This document shows, in pieces, positions 7,099 to 15,056 of a stretch of 29,376 bases of DNA. The position numbers and the translations under genes are program-made. Numbering within the stretch: the stretch's first letter is position 1; each line of letters starts with the position of its first letter. Under the pieces are notes generated by a model that saw only the letters and a list, made by a program, of their open reading frames with translations, was not told the DNA's origin and did no database searches. Source of the stretch: a virus; the IMG/VR virus record IMGVR_UViG_3300020205_000899, positions 1-29,376 of that record; one strand, 5' to 3'.

Positions 7099-7494
7099 TT
7101 AATATAGGTGCGGCTCGGTAGTAGGAACATCTTTTAAAATGCTCCAAACTTCTTCTTTAGAAGAATATACTAATCTGTTATGTTCTAGTATAGCTCTACG
7201 GTCTTCTAGGCTTAGATCGCACCAAGCAGTGACTTTGTCGTAGCTACCATATGCTTGCGGCGGCATATACTCTAAGATCCAGCCCACTAGAGCTTTAAAT
7301 GCGTTGACTGTATTAGCAGGGTGGCTTGATCTAATAGCTGAATAGAAGTCATTGGCTAACGCCGCAGTAAAACAACCGCCGGGTTCGAAGCCGTAGACTA
7401 GATAGTTATATATAGGGTCAGCAAAATCCTTAGGAACATCCCACTTGGAGAATGTTGCTATCAGTCGATTTTTACTGTGAGCTGTTAAGTTCAT
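7099..7494 (-). CDS. Conserved phage hypothetical protein
   Basis: The protein is 131 residues from the ATG at 7494, which has GGAGG eight bases upstream; the longer frame to 7557 lacks an RBS and reads through the preceding gene. The core YLVYGFEPGGCFTAALANDF, followed by HPANTVNAFKALVGWILEYMPP, is a pattern recalled from small proteins of many tailed phages: a GG turn, an N-D pair and a helix before PP. It has no catalytic motif or membrane segment. Its start overlaps the upstream gene by 23 nt. Function is unknown. Confidence 0.75.
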   Translation of the reverse strand: MNLTAHSKNRLIATFSKWDVPKDFADPIYNYLVYGFEPGGCFTAALANDFYSAIRSSHPANTVNAFKALVGWILEYMPPQAYGSYDKVTAWCDLSLEDRRAILEHNRLVYSSKEEVWSILKDVPTTEPHLY

Positions 7495-7858
7495 TTTCTT
7501 CCTCCGCTTGAGGTTGGTCGGGAATGTTTTCTGTATCACCATTATTAGCAACCACAAATCTCATGCCCAGCATTGTGTCCGTTTCTGGGGGCGTACAGTC
7601 TGGCCTAAATATAAACAGTCGACGAGTAAGATTATCTTTGGAATAATATACTCTGTAGCTGACACGCACCGCATTTAACCGTTGTTCAAGTTCAGCTATG
7701 GTGACACCTTGTGTCCATTCGTCGGCAACTGATTCTCTAGTCTGCTCAAAGTAAAAATCCGTCATACGCTGTATGGCAGAACCCTTGCCCCAAAATGCGT
7801 TTTGCTCACACCATTGAATGGTGTGGTCCAACATTTCTGTTGTAATTTCATTAGTCAT
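7472..7858 (-). CDS. Hypothetical protein
   Basis: This 128-residue protein has a helical N-terminal half (TTEMLDHTIQWCEQNAFWGKG), then VSYRVYYSKDNLTRRLFIFRPD, which looks like a beta hairpin, and an acidic, Gln/Glu-rich tail (PQAEEENELNSSQ). It is not recognised. Its ATG overlaps the stop of the 31-residue membrane peptide gene upstream by 4 nt. Confidence 0.65.
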   Translation of the reverse strand: MTNEITTEMLDHTIQWCEQNAFWGKGSAIQRMTDFYFEQTRESVADEWTQGVTIAELEQRLNAVRVSYRVYYSKDNLTRRLFIFRPDCTPPETDTMLGMRFVVANNGDTENIPDQPQAEEENELNSSQ

Positions 7859-7950
7859 TTACATACTCCACTGAATAACCAAATATTATATACTACAAAA
7901 TTGATAATAACAGATATGATGGCAATAATATGAACTGTAATTGTATTCAT
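7855..7950 (-). CDS. 31-residue single-span membrane peptide
   Basis: The product is MNTITVHIIAIISVIINFVV followed by YNIWLFSGVCK. Nearly the whole peptide is hydrophobic, consistent with one transmembrane helix. It has a good RBS (GGAGAGAAGCT before ATG). Its start overlaps the upstream stop and its stop overlaps the downstream start, both in ATGA junctions, which is strong evidence that it is a gene. Function is unknown. Confidence 0.72.
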   Translation of the reverse strand: MNTITVHIIAIISVIINFVVYNIWLFSGVCK

Positions 7951-8183
7951 AGCTTCTCTCCGCAATGTGGACACAGTTTGGTATTGGCATTACGCATTTC
8001 TTTCAGTGTACGGTTTAGTTTACGGGCATCTACTACAATACGTTTGATAGCCTGTTTATCACGTTCATGTTTGGCTTTACTCAATTCTTCTTTAAGGTGT
8101 AGCTTCATCTTGTTAAGACGACCTTCAAAGATTTCTATAAAGCCTGTTATGCCCGGACTAGAGCTTGTTGGGGTACCACTCAT
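7947..8183 (-). CDS. Coiled-coil protein with C-terminal CPHCGEKL
   Basis: This 78-residue protein has a Ser/Thr/Gly N-terminus, a long basic helix from about residue 20 to 65 (GRLNKMKLHLKEELSKAKH and on), and a C-terminal CPHCGEKL. The CxxC resembles half of a zinc ribbon; a dimer could supply the other half. The RBS AGGAG lies at a normal distance from the ATG at 8183. Not recognised as a known family; perhaps nucleic-acid binding, judged from charge. Confidence 0.7.
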   Translation of the reverse strand: MSGTPTSSSPGITGFIEIFEGRLNKMKLHLKEELSKAKHERDKQAIKRIVVDARKLNRTLKEMRNANTKLCPHCGEKL

Positions 8184-8186
8184 ATG

Positions 8187-8309
8187 TTAACTCCTAATTC
8201 TACGCCAAACAATTTCAAATGTGTTAGGATTCAGCATAACTTCCCAACCTTGGGGAATATGCTCAGGAAAGAGACTTGTTTTACCGGTACTGTGTTTGTA
8301 TAGTTTCAT
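8187..8309 (-). CDS. 40-residue hypothetical protein
   Basis: The product begins MKLYKHSTGKTSLFPEHIPQ and ends EIVWRRIRS. Its ATG sits in a 4-nt overlap with the stop of the gene at 8306, and its stop is three bases from the next start, filling what would otherwise be a 120-nt gap in a fully packed operon. The P-x-G-W-E-V-x-L-N sequence looks like a real small domain. It is too short to assign. Confidence 0.65.
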   Translation of the reverse strand: MKLYKHSTGKTSLFPEHIPQGWEVMLNPNTFEIVWRRIRS

Positions 8310-8569
8310 TCTTCAACTCCGAAAAATTGTTTGATACCATTGCTGGCATCGTTCACTGCCAACGCATATCCATAGTCTCGGTCATGCCAATATTGCTGTT
8401 CTTCGTGTAGGCATTCTTTCTGCTCGTCTACAATACTGATACATTCTTTAATAAGCATCTCGGCGAACTTTTCGTTATACATCTGAAACCAGATCGGAGT
8501 ACCTGTATCATCATAAGTGTTAGCATGATCCTTAGCCTGTTCAGCAAGTAGGTGAATTCGTTCGTTCAT
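8306..8569 (-). CDS. Conserved phage protein, FAExLIKEC/IKxFFGVE family, copy A
   Basis: This 87-residue protein has RIHLLAEQAKDHA at the N-terminus, KFAEMLIKECISIVDEQKE in the middle and NGIKQFFGVEE at the end. The combination (LAEQA, FAxLIxEC, IKxHFGVE) is a pattern recalled from small proteins of many T4-like and other phages, with no known function. A shorter paralogue lies two genes away at 8772-8999. It overlaps its neighbours by 4 nt on both sides. Confidence 0.78.
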   Translation of the reverse strand: MNERIHLLAEQAKDHANTYDDTGTPIWFQMYNEKFAEMLIKECISIVDEQKECLHEEQQYWHDRDYGYALAVNDASNGIKQFFGVEE

Positions 8570-8775
8570 ATCATACCCTTAAACAATTCTTTAACTGAAA
8601 TTGCTCGACCTGTAGTATAAACAATATCAAAACTATCATTCTCAATGTAATACCGATTGCGGGTGCAATTTACATATTCACCATTTTCGTCAGCGTATAC
8701 TTGTCGCATCTGAGTAAAGGTATTATCTATAACACCATCAAAGATAACCCGTGTGGTAATTTTACGCTTGTTCAT
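8566..8775 (-). CDS. Hypothetical protein
   Basis: This 69-residue protein has alternating strands (TTRVIFDGVIDNTFTQMRQVY; NRYYIENDSFDIVYTTGRAI) and ends in VKELFKGMI. It probably forms a small beta-rich fold. It sits between the two copies of the FAExLIKEC family with 4-nt overlaps on both sides. Not recognised. Confidence 0.68.
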   Translation of the reverse strand: MNKRKITTRVIFDGVIDNTFTQMRQVYADENGEYVNCTRNRYYIENDSFDIVYTTGRAISVKELFKGMI

Positions 8776-8999
8776 TCTTTGACTCCGAAATGTTGTTTAA
8801 TCAAATCGTATGCTTGACCTCGACTGACCATATCACGCAACATAGGCTTTAGAGCCACTTGACATTCTTTAATCATAGTCTTAGCGAACTGTTGTTCAAA
8901 CATTTCCCTGGTGACTAAAAAACTAGGAGTATTTTTAATCACATCTTCATATGCCTGCTCGGCAATCTTTTGAATTTTGTTTTGTTTCTTCTTTGGCAT
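8772..8999 (-). CDS. Conserved phage protein, FAExLIKEC/IKxFFGVE family, copy B
   Basis: This 75-residue protein has a Lys/Gln-rich start (PKKKQNKIQKIAEQAYEDV), then FAKTMIKECQVALKPMLRD and YDLIKQHFGVKE. It aligns with the protein at 8306-8569 through IAEQA/LAEQA, the FAxxxIKEC segment and the IKQxFGVxE terminus, so the two are paralogues. It begins directly after the methyltransferase stop. Function is unknown. Confidence 0.78.
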   Translation of the reverse strand: MPKKKQNKIQKIAEQAYEDVIKNTPSFLVTREMFEQQFAKTMIKECQVALKPMLRDMVSRGQAYDLIKQHFGVKE

Positions 9000-9000
9000 A

Positions 9001-9942
9001 TTAACAATTCCAAATATAAATCTTATCTTGTTTCTTTTTGCCCTTTTTTAGAGCATTAGCCTTTTGGCCCATTTGCTGTAATAGGTCTTCTTCATCATGG
9101 CAAGGCGTAAGTCCATGTTTAACCGCATCAGCGTACATTTTAGGACTAATGTTAAAACAAACATGTCCACCTTTTTTAATGTTGTCGACACACTTCTGCC
9201 AAAGGGGTATAAAAAATAGTTCATAAAAAGCCTTGTCATTGTCCCATTCTGTCATGTGTTCATAAATTTCTAAATTGATGTATGGAGGACTTGTCAGTAC
9301 AAAGTCATACTCAATTTTACTAAAATCTACATCCAGACAACTTTGCCAAATCATTTGTAAGTTACCATGAGCTTCTTCAAACAAACTATTGCCAAAGGCA
9401 TTTTGTTCATTTAAAAAAGTTACCATATCGTTATAAGCAGGAACCATTTCTACATTAGTATCAATTCCTGTATAGTTGATGCCCAGTGCCCAAGCACCTA
9501 ACATACGACCTCCCCAGCCAGCTGTAGGATCTAGCACACTCTTAGCATTATACTTTTTATATAGGTATTTTGCTGTAGTGCTTTTGAACATGACCACACT
9601 ACCTAGGTTAATACGAAAACACTCAAATACATTACCTGCGGCTGTTCGGCCGCCTCGGTTACGTTTCTTAGTGTTCTCAATCAGCTTGTCCCACTCAGCA
9701 GTATCTGCGGCAATGTCATAAATGGTCTTTCCATCCTTTCTGCGGCACTTCAGCAAATTCTTAAATTGATAGTGATAGAGGAAAGGATTGCCGGAAAAAT
9801 TATTAGCGTTGGTACTTGCGTCGAACTCTTTGAGGTTATCTAGATCTCGAATAAGCTCTTTGGTTGTAATTTGCTTGTGGGTTTCTATGTCACTGATTGT
9901 AACTGAATTTAAATGTGCGTTAACGGGTTTCAATGTTGCCAT
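9001..9942 (-). CDS. DNA methyltransferase-like protein (N6-adenine or N4-cytosine type)
   Basis: This 313-residue protein has the SAM-binding motif I SVLDPTAGWGGRMLGAWALG (about 135-154) followed by catalytic motif IV TSPPY, within VLTSPPYINLEIYEH. S/T-S-P-P-Y marks amino-methyltransferases acting on adenine N6 or cytosine N4 in DNA. Motif I precedes motif IV, with little room between them for a target-recognition domain, so specificity may lie in the N-terminal 110 residues or the C-terminus. It is third in the unit PD-(D/E)XK nuclease - exonuclease - methyltransferase. It may protect phage DNA from host or phage restriction enzymes; that role is inferred. The residue after TSPP is Tyr, as expected for activity. 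Confidence 0.85.
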   Translation of the reverse strand: MATLKPVNAHLNSVTISDIETHKQITTKELIRDLDNLKEFDASTNANNFSGNPFLYHYQFKNLLKCRRKDGKTIYDIAADTAEWDKLIENTKKRNRGGRTAAGNVFECFRINLGSVVMFKSTTAKYLYKKYNAKSVLDPTAGWGGRMLGAWALGINYTGIDTNVEMVPAYNDMVTFLNEQNAFGNSLFEEAHGNLQMIWQSCLDVDFSKIEYDFVLTSPPYINLEIYEHMTEWDNDKAFYELFFIPLWQKCVDNIKKGGHVCFNISPKMYADAVKHGLTPCHDEEDLLQQMGQKANALKKGKKKQDKIYIWNC

Positions 9943-9949
9943 GAAATAT

Positions 9950-10480
9950 TTAACGAGGTTTTATCTTGAGCTTAGAATAAATGTTTTGTACACCCACAGC
10001 CTGTCGGATAGCATCCTGTAGGGCATCGTGTTTGCTACCTTTTGGCATGTCCGGATCATAGCCCAAATCAAACAATGTGCGAGTATCACGAAGTTGCCAG
10101 AAGTTCCAAGGCAAAGGTTTCTTTAGTTGACTGTAAAGACTTTCGAGGATAACCAAGTCAAAGGTAGCGCCGTGACTCCAAAAGGTATCACAGCCCCAGG
10201 CAAACTTATGGAACTGATCCATAGCATCCGCAAGTGGGATACGACCTTCTTCACTAAAGGCTTCTTCCATAATCACAGGATCTTGTTTGCTCCACCAGTC
10301 CAAAGTATTTGGATCAATTTCACGACCTAATGCGTCCTGGTCATCTAGGTTAATCTTAAAGTAGATCTTATCCGCGTAGCCATTTCCGTATGGGTTGAAA
10401 TGTACAGCGCCTAAACTTAGGACCACTGCGTTTGGGGAAACTGCCATAGTTTCCATATCTACCATAAGTGCTTTTGTCAT
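9950..10480 (-). CDS. DEDDh 3'-5' exonuclease, DexA/Rv2179c-like
   Basis: This 176-residue protein has all DEDDh exonuclease motifs: VDMET (Asp8, Glu10), SHGATFDLVILE (Asp108), and KHDALQDAIRQA (His151, Asp156). The start MTKALMVDMETM and SLGAVHFNP match the Rv2179c-like/DexA group of nucleic-acid 3' trimming enzymes. In T4, DexA is an early 3'-5' exonuclease. This one is compact, with only the catalytic fold. It overlaps the upstream PD-(D/E)XK gene by 4 nt. Substrate (DNA or RNA) cannot be told from sequence. Confidence 0.88.
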   Translation of the reverse strand: MTKALMVDMETMAVSPNAVVLSLGAVHFNPYGNGYADKIYFKINLDDQDALGREIDPNTLDWWSKQDPVIMEEAFSEEGRIPLADAMDQFHKFAWGCDTFWSHGATFDLVILESLYSQLKKPLPWNFWQLRDTRTLFDLGYDPDMPKGSKHDALQDAIRQAVGVQNIYSKLKIKPR

Positions 10481-11160
10481 TGTTTTGCGTAATCCAGTAC
10501 GTTCTTCTCACATTGCTTGCGAGACTTGTGTGTAAAATAATTGGTCTTATCACCGCCACCACCTTGGAAATTCTGTGGACGACCTTTGATATCCCAACCC
10601 CTATTGAAACTGTCTAGTGGTTTAATTATAGCACGATATTTCGCTTCGAGCAACTTCTGTTCTTTCCAGAATGCGATTTGTGTTTGGGTCTCAGCATCAG
10701 TGATAACATCCTTGCCCAAAAACACAGTTGTTTCATCGACTTTGCCAGAACTAAGAACATAGATAGCGTTAGGATGTGGAAGGCTATCGTTCCACATTGG
10801 ACAAAGTCCGTTTTGGCCGCTTTTACATTCTACAGCAACAAATCGATTATTAAAGTCCAGAACTAGAATGTCCGGGAATCCCTGGCTACCAGCCGGTTGT
10901 ACGATGTATGAGCCCAAAGACATTCCAGGTGTTGCGACTCGGAGATCAGTGTCGTCTCCGCTACGAACCCATTTCCTTAGAAGCCCCTTGGTAAGTTTGG
11001 GATATTGTGTTTTGAGTATTTCAGCAAAGCCTGCTGATTTGATTTTGGATGCTACAGCATCTTCGTGCCCATGTACGACACTACCCGATTTAGCCTGTTC
11101 ATTTTTAAAATACGGCATGGCCAAAATTTTGGTCATTGCGTCATGAAGTTGTGTGCTCAT
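10477..11160 (-). CDS. PD-(D/E)XK nuclease, restriction-endonuclease-like
   Basis: The protein is 227 residues from the ATG at 11160, which has AAAGG before it; the longer frame upstream would overlap the promoter -10. The catalytic core is GSQGFPDILVLDF followed by FVAVECKSGQNG, that is PD, a strand, then E-x-K, on adjacent strands. It continues with PMWNDSLPHPNAIYVLSSGK, a pattern recalled from type II restriction-endonuclease-like proteins. The C-terminus is Gly- and Lys-rich (NFQGGGGDKTNYFTHKSRKQ). It is the first gene after a consensus promoter and is followed by an exonuclease and a DNA methyltransferase. Possible roles are host DNA breakdown or a restriction partner for the methyltransferase; neither is shown. 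Confidence 0.75.
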   Translation of the reverse strand: MSTQLHDAMTKILAMPYFKNEQAKSGSVVHGHEDAVASKIKSAGFAEILKTQYPKLTKGLLRKWVRSGDDTDLRVATPGMSLGSYIVQPAGSQGFPDILVLDFNNRFVAVECKSGQNGLCPMWNDSLPHPNAIYVLSSGKVDETTVFLGKDVITDAETQTQIAFWKEQKLLEAKYRAIIKPLDSFNRGWDIKGRPQNFQGGGGDKTNYFTHKSRKQCEKNVLDYAKQ

Positions 11161-11184
11161 ATAGATCCTTTGCTCATTAAGAAT

Positions 11185-11213
11185 ATTATACAAGCAACAC
11201 TAGGTTTTGTCAA
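11185..11213 (-). promoter_or_regulatory. Consensus sigma70 promoter for the nuclease/methyltransferase operon
   Basis: Minus-strand TTGACA (11208-11213), a 17-nt spacer and TATAAT (11185-11190) match the consensus exactly. The -35 box overlaps the stop codon of the bS21 gene. It should start the transcript that runs from 11160 to about 6856. Confidence 0.85.
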
Positions 11214-11446
11214 TACATTTTTTTAGGTAATTGCTGTTCGCGTAGCTTTTTATTCCAACGAGCCTTGGCAGCGCCTTTTTTACGCTTACGCTCCGTCGTT
11301 GGTTTTTCATAGAATTGTTTGGCCAATACATCCATTAGCTTGCCAGATTCGTCAACCTTTTTCTTGAATTTTCTTAGGGCAACGTTAATGTTAGCATCTT
11401 TTACTTCAACACAAATGCCTCGCCCTGAACTATTGTTTTTTCTCAT
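11210..11446 (-). CDS. rpsU: Phage-encoded ribosomal protein bS21
   Basis: This 78-residue basic protein matches bS21: [20 protein letters not shown], then [21 protein letters not shown] and a Lys/Arg-rich tail. The [12 protein letters not shown] block is the family hallmark. bS21 sits on the 30S platform near the anti-Shine-Dalgarno end of 16S rRNA and helps mRNA binding; phage copies are known in large aquatic phages and are thought to replace or supplement the host protein. The start has no strong RBS (AGAAA before the ATG) and lies inside the end of clpX (17-nt overlap), so translation is probably coupled to clpX. The length is close to bacterial bS21. Assignment is firm; effect on the host ribosome is inferred. 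Confidence 0.93.
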   Translation of the reverse strand: MRKNNSSGRGICVEVKDANINVALRKFKKKVDESGKLMDVLAKQFYEKPTTERKRKKGAAKARWNKKLREQQLPKKMY

Positions 11447-12671
11447 TTTCTACTTTATCAAAAATTAATACAGCTGGTTTTCCTTCAACCGTATCCTTAC
11501 TTATCACTATTTTGGTTAAACCTCTTTCTACGAGATCCATCGCTTCAAATTGATATTTAAGTAGTATTTTTTCTAATATATTTTTGAGTCCGCGAGCATT
11601 GGTTTCCATAGTTTTGGCCTGTTCGGCAATAGATAGCAATGCGTTATCTTCTATTTTGAGTTCAACACCGTCTAGGTCAAAAATGTACTGATACTGACGT
11701 AACAGATTATTCTTTGGTTCTTTAAGAATTGTTACCAATTGTTCGGTGGTCAACTCTTCTACACAGGCAATATTACCAAATCGTCCTACAAATTCTGGAA
11801 TTAGACCGTAGCTGATTAAATCTTTTGTAGTAACATCTTTATGTAGAGATTTCTTTTCATCTTTTGGAGCTATCTTTGATCCAAATCCCACTGAACTCTT
11901 GCTAGTCCTACGTGCTATGATCTTTTCCAATCCTACAAATGCTCCACCGCAGATAAACAGAATGTGATGTGTATTAATTTCGTTCATCTCACCTCGGGGG
12001 TGTTTACGTTTTTCTCCGGCAGGTAGTCGCACAATACTGCCTTCAATCATTTTGAGCAATGCTTGTTGTACGCCTTCACCACTTACGTCTCGAGTGATGC
12101 TGGTGCTTTCACCTTTGCGGGCAATCTTATCAATTTCGTCAATGTAGACAATACCGTGTTCTGCCTTCTTAATGTCGCCTTCAGCATCGGCTACTAATCG
12201 TACTAATACACTTTCAACATCATCGCCAACATATCCTGCTTCAGTTAGTCCAGTAGCATCACAAATGGCAAATGGAACATCTAGGTATTCTGCCAGTTTA
12301 CGAACTAAGAATGTCTTGCCGCAACCTGTTGGACCCATCATAAGAACGTTGGTCTTGTCAATTTCTATATTCTGATTGTTTTTAGCAATACGTTTAAAGT
12401 GTTGACATACTGCTACGCTTAGGGCAATCTTAGCATCGTCCTGTCCTATAATATAGTCATCGAGGTACTCTTTAACTCTTACAGGATTTAAAAGTTGTGC
12501 GTCGTCTGTTGGGAATTTCTTAATCTTATTATCGTCTTTGAGTATGTTAACACATAGGTCTACGCACTCATTACAAACAGCGACGTCGTCACCACCGACG
12601 ATAAGTTTTTCAACTTCTTCTTTACTTTTGCCGCAAAAACTACAGCAGGGAGTATTATTGTTATTTGACAA
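11430..12671 (-). CDS. clpX: ClpX, AAA+ unfoldase of the ClpXP protease
   Basis: This 413-residue protein is a complete ClpX. It has the N-terminal zinc-binding domain (Cys10, Cys13, Cys33, Cys36), Walker A GPTGCGKT (113-120), pore loop 1 GYVGDD (146-151), Walker [10 protein letters not shown] (174-182), the RKH loop in [10 protein letters not shown] that helps read ssrA tags in E. coli ClpX, a ClpP-docking loop with VGF where E. coli has IGF, and sensor [13 protein letters not shown]. All functional loops are kept, so it probably unfolds substrates and docks on host ClpP; no phage ClpP is seen here. The start is TTG at 12671, supported by GAGG six bases upstream and by the absence of any suitable ATG before the zinc domain. 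It overlaps the gene upstream by 11 nt and bS21 downstream by 17 nt. Confidence 0.95.
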   Translation of the reverse strand: MSNNNNTPCCSFCGKSKEEVEKLIVGGDDVAVCNECVDLCVNILKDDNKIKKFPTDDAQLLNPVRVKEYLDDYIIGQDDAKIALSVAVCQHFKRIAKNNQNIEIDKTNVLMMGPTGCGKTFLVRKLAEYLDVPFAICDATGLTEAGYVGDDVESVLVRLVADAEGDIKKAEHGIVYIDEIDKIARKGESTSITRDVSGEGVQQALLKMIEGSIVRLPAGEKRKHPRGEMNEINTHHILFICGGAFVGLEKIIARRTSKSSVGFGSKIAPKDEKKSLHKDVTTKDLISYGLIPEFVGRFGNIACVEELTTEQLVTILKEPKNNLLRQYQYIFDLDGVELKIEDNALLSIAEQAKTMETNARGLKNILEKILLKYQFEAMDLVERGLTKIVISKDTVEGKPAVLIFDKVENEKKQ

Positions 12672-13041
12672 AATGTACCTCTAAAAATTCTTTAATGCTT
12701 TGAACGTTTTTTTGATTGATGTAACTCATCAGTGCTACAAAATCTTCATCATCTGCTTTATACCAAACATTAGGTTTTCCTAGTATATAACTAGTTATCC
12801 ATTTTGTAACATCTGAATTATTGTTACAATTTAAGTAGACACCTTTGGATATTGCTGTTGCGTGTAGTAGCCAAGGGACATTTGCTTCGCCTTGGTAGTA
12901 GTATAGATTTACAGGAGTAGTAAGATTGTGATCTGAAAACCACTGGCTCGCTTCCTCCTGTTCTTGATCTGATATGTTCATAAACACTATGCTAGTGTTT
13001 TCATTTTCAAAAATGTCAGGTGGGGTTATTAGGGTTATCAT
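12661..13041 (-). CDS. Hypothetical phage protein
   Basis: This 126-residue acidic protein begins [20 protein letters not shown] and has a pattern of alternating strands and helices ([38 protein letters not shown]), with a C-terminal helix [15 protein letters not shown]. It may be an alpha/beta domain, but no family is recognised. It starts inside the end of the coiled-coil membrane protein (26-nt overlap) and ends 11 nt inside clpX, so it is part of that operon. Confidence 0.7.
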   Translation of the reverse strand: MITLITPPDIFENENTSIVFMNISDQEQEEASQWFSDHNLTTPVNLYYYQGEANVPWLLHATAISKGVYLNCNNNSDVTKWITSYILGKPNVWYKADDEDFVALMSYINQKNVQSIKEFLEVHFVK

Positions 13042-14503
13042 CTTTCTTTTGTTTAGACTGCTCTATGTATTCTTCTTCGGTGATTTGTGAATTTATTTTA
13101 TTCCATAAACCACTATCTGCTTGTTCTTCATTTTGAATATAAGAACTTAACCTATCAAATTCTTCTTTGGGATATCCTACACCGTCAACCTTAACTACAT
13201 CCCCGTCACTGCTGTACCCGTGTAGTTTAACATCGTCTGCTAATTTTTTAGCTCTGAACAGGTCAACTTCTTTTTTCAAATCTTCATTTTCTTGCTGAAG
13301 ACGATTAACTGTGCCTTCTAGGGCATCAATCAATTCAGCATCAACTACATACTCTTTTGGAGATTCGGTTTGCGGTTGTGCGGGAGGAGCAACCATTGGA
13401 GGAATATCTTCCCATCCTTCTGGTTTCTTCCAAAAGTCTCCTTTATAAAGATATGGATGACTTAGTTCAAGTGGAATCTCTTCGTCAACATCTTCAAGGA
13501 CTTGGTAAGAGATTGTCGAAGTGTTTATCTCAACGGTTTCAGGAATCACTGATTGTACTTCTTGGGCGATAAATCCTGTAGAAGTGCTCTGTTCAGCTTT
13601 TACTGCTTTCTCCGCCTCCTTGATCATCTTGTCCCATTTTTCTAAATCCGTTTCTTCAGCTTCGGGTACCCGTAGACCAATAATGGTACCATCAGCATCT
13701 GTAAGTACGCCCCCGGATTTAGACCTACGTTCTCTAAAGTTTTGGAAACTAATTTGACTAGATAAGAGTAGGATAACCGCCAAAGGATCAAACACTATAA
13801 TAAGAATAATGATGACCCAAGTAACTGCCTTTTCTAAAATGGTAGGATCAGTTTGCCCGTAGACAAAGGCCGCAATATATTTTATTGGCCCAACTTCAGC
13901 TTCGACCTTACGTACCTCAGCGGCAATAGGCGCCCTTTCTTCAGATAATTGACTAATAATTTTCTGTTCGGCAGTGATCTCAGATTGGAGACGAGCACGT
14001 TCTTTTTGTTGGCCTCTTCGAATCGCAACTGCTTTGTCGGCGCCCTTTTCGTCTGAGCTTCGACCCATGACTTGGTCCACAGCCTCATCCATCTGTTTAA
14101 GCGCCTTACGGTTAGCATCTATATTGTCTTTTGCTGTTTTAATCTTTTCGTCATATACGGCAATCTTGGCTGTAACGTCACCACTGACTAGACTTTGGTC
14201 ACTGTGCGCCTTTGACAAGAAACCAAAGATGCCCATGCTGGTAATAATCATTAGAACCATAATGGCTGTAAACAGATACATCCTCACAGACCAAGGAGCG
14301 ATCTTCCAATTTTGTTTTAGCCATAACGTAGCTGTGATTTTACCCACACCTAGTGCTACACCCATAATAACAACAGGAATGAAGGCGGCAGAGAAAATGG
14401 CAGTAAGGCCGAGAATACTGTAGTATTCTGCGACCATGGAAAGTGTTAGTCCACTTAGTAATGCTAGATAGGCGAGGAATTTTTCATTTAGTGTTGGGTT
14501 CAT
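13016..14503 (-). CDS. Multi-span membrane protein with coiled coil, DUF4407-like layout
   Basis: This 495-residue protein has about two hydrophobic segments at 8-62, one at 72-96, a long charged coiled coil (about 105-220, many Lys/Glu/Ala/Gln), and another hydrophobic stretch near 222-257 (TWVIIILIIVFDPLAVILLL). This TM - coiled coil - TM order is like DUF4407 proteins. The C-terminal half is soluble, Glu- and Pro-rich, and holds a second coiled coil (LIDALEGTVNRLQQENEDLK). In that half, STGFIAQEVQSVIPETVEIN resembles a stretch of the intramolecular chaperone (S74) domain of phage tailspikes, without the rest of that domain. It probably sits in the host inner membrane. Function is unknown. 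Confidence 0.75.
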   Translation of the reverse strand: MNPTLNEKFLAYLALLSGLTLSMVAEYYSILGLTAIFSAAFIPVVIMGVALGVGKITATLWLKQNWKIAPWSVRMYLFTAIMVLMIITSMGIFGFLSKAHSDQSLVSGDVTAKIAVYDEKIKTAKDNIDANRKALKQMDEAVDQVMGRSSDEKGADKAVAIRRGQQKERARLQSEITAEQKIISQLSEERAPIAAEVRKVEAEVGPIKYIAAFVYGQTDPTILEKAVTWVIIILIIVFDPLAVILLLSSQISFQNFRERRSKSGGVLTDADGTIIGLRVPEAEETDLEKWDKMIKEAEKAVKAEQSTSTGFIAQEVQSVIPETVEINTSTISYQVLEDVDEEIPLELSHPYLYKGDFWKKPEGWEDIPPMVAPPAQPQTESPKEYVVDAELIDALEGTVNRLQQENEDLKKEVDLFRAKKLADDVKLHGYSSDGDVVKVDGVGYPKEEFDRLSSYIQNEEQADSGLWNKINSQITEEEYIEQSKQKKDDNPNNPT

Positions 14504-14512
14504 AAGAATTAT

Positions 14513-15055
14513 TTATTTGAACAACCCGCCCCATGTGCTTTTAAGAATCTTAGGTCTACGTTTGGCATTAGCTTCATCGTTAATGTTGCCAATAGGTTTT
14601 TCGCCTACTAGTTCTCTATAACGTTCTATGAGATCATTCTCCATTACGTTAATTTCGGTCCACGTATCAATGGTTTTAAAAGGGTAGTTAGTGACGTCAT
14701 AAATTGTCACAATCATATGTTTCCTATCAATAGGAAACCCGTATAGTTTTTCAAAATCTTCTTCTACCACTCTCCAGTCGGAACCGCTAGACCCGTTTAG
14801 ACGTTTTGGTGTATTATTAACGACAGGATCATTTTCCCAACTCTTGCTATGTCCGACTTGCCGATATACTCGATCTCCGTAGATACGAGAATTATCTGCG
14901 CTCATGCCATATTTCAATAGGATACCTTTATATCTTATAGAATACAGATATTTTCTAATCTTAAATGTTTTCATTAGATTAGAAATTTCTGAAGGTACAT
15001 TTAACTTACCTATATCAATTGTATGCTTTACAATTTTAGACCAATCAATATCCAT
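14513..15055 (-). CDS. Conserved hypothetical protein, possibly GIY-YIG-like
   Basis: The protein is 180 residues from the ATG at 15055, chosen for the GCGGAGATAAT RBS. Residues about 35-70 read KYLYSIRYKGILLKYGMSAD followed by YGDRVYRQVGHSKSW. The spacing of the Tyr, Gly and Arg residues is loosely like the GIY-YIG nuclease core (Y-x-Y ... K-Y-G-x-S ... R). The later part, HMIVTIYDVTNYPF, and a C-terminal helix DLIERYRELVGEKP follow. The nuclease idea is weak, because the exact GIY and YIG triplets are absent. It lies one base downstream of the next gene, in a tightly packed operon. Confidence 0.65.
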   Translation of the reverse strand: MDIDWSKIVKHTIDIGKLNVPSEISNLMKTFKIRKYLYSIRYKGILLKYGMSADNSRIYGDRVYRQVGHSKSWENDPVVNNTPKRLNGSSGSDWRVVEEDFEKLYGFPIDRKHMIVTIYDVTNYPFKTIDTWTEINVMENDLIERYRELVGEKPIGNINDEANAKRRPKILKSTWGGLFK

Positions 15056-15056
15056 A

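Noticed and set aside
13974-14423. A 149-codon plus-strand frame over the coiled-coil membrane protein
   Set aside because: It mirrors the minus-strand coding sequence and has no independent support such as an RBS, packing or a motif.
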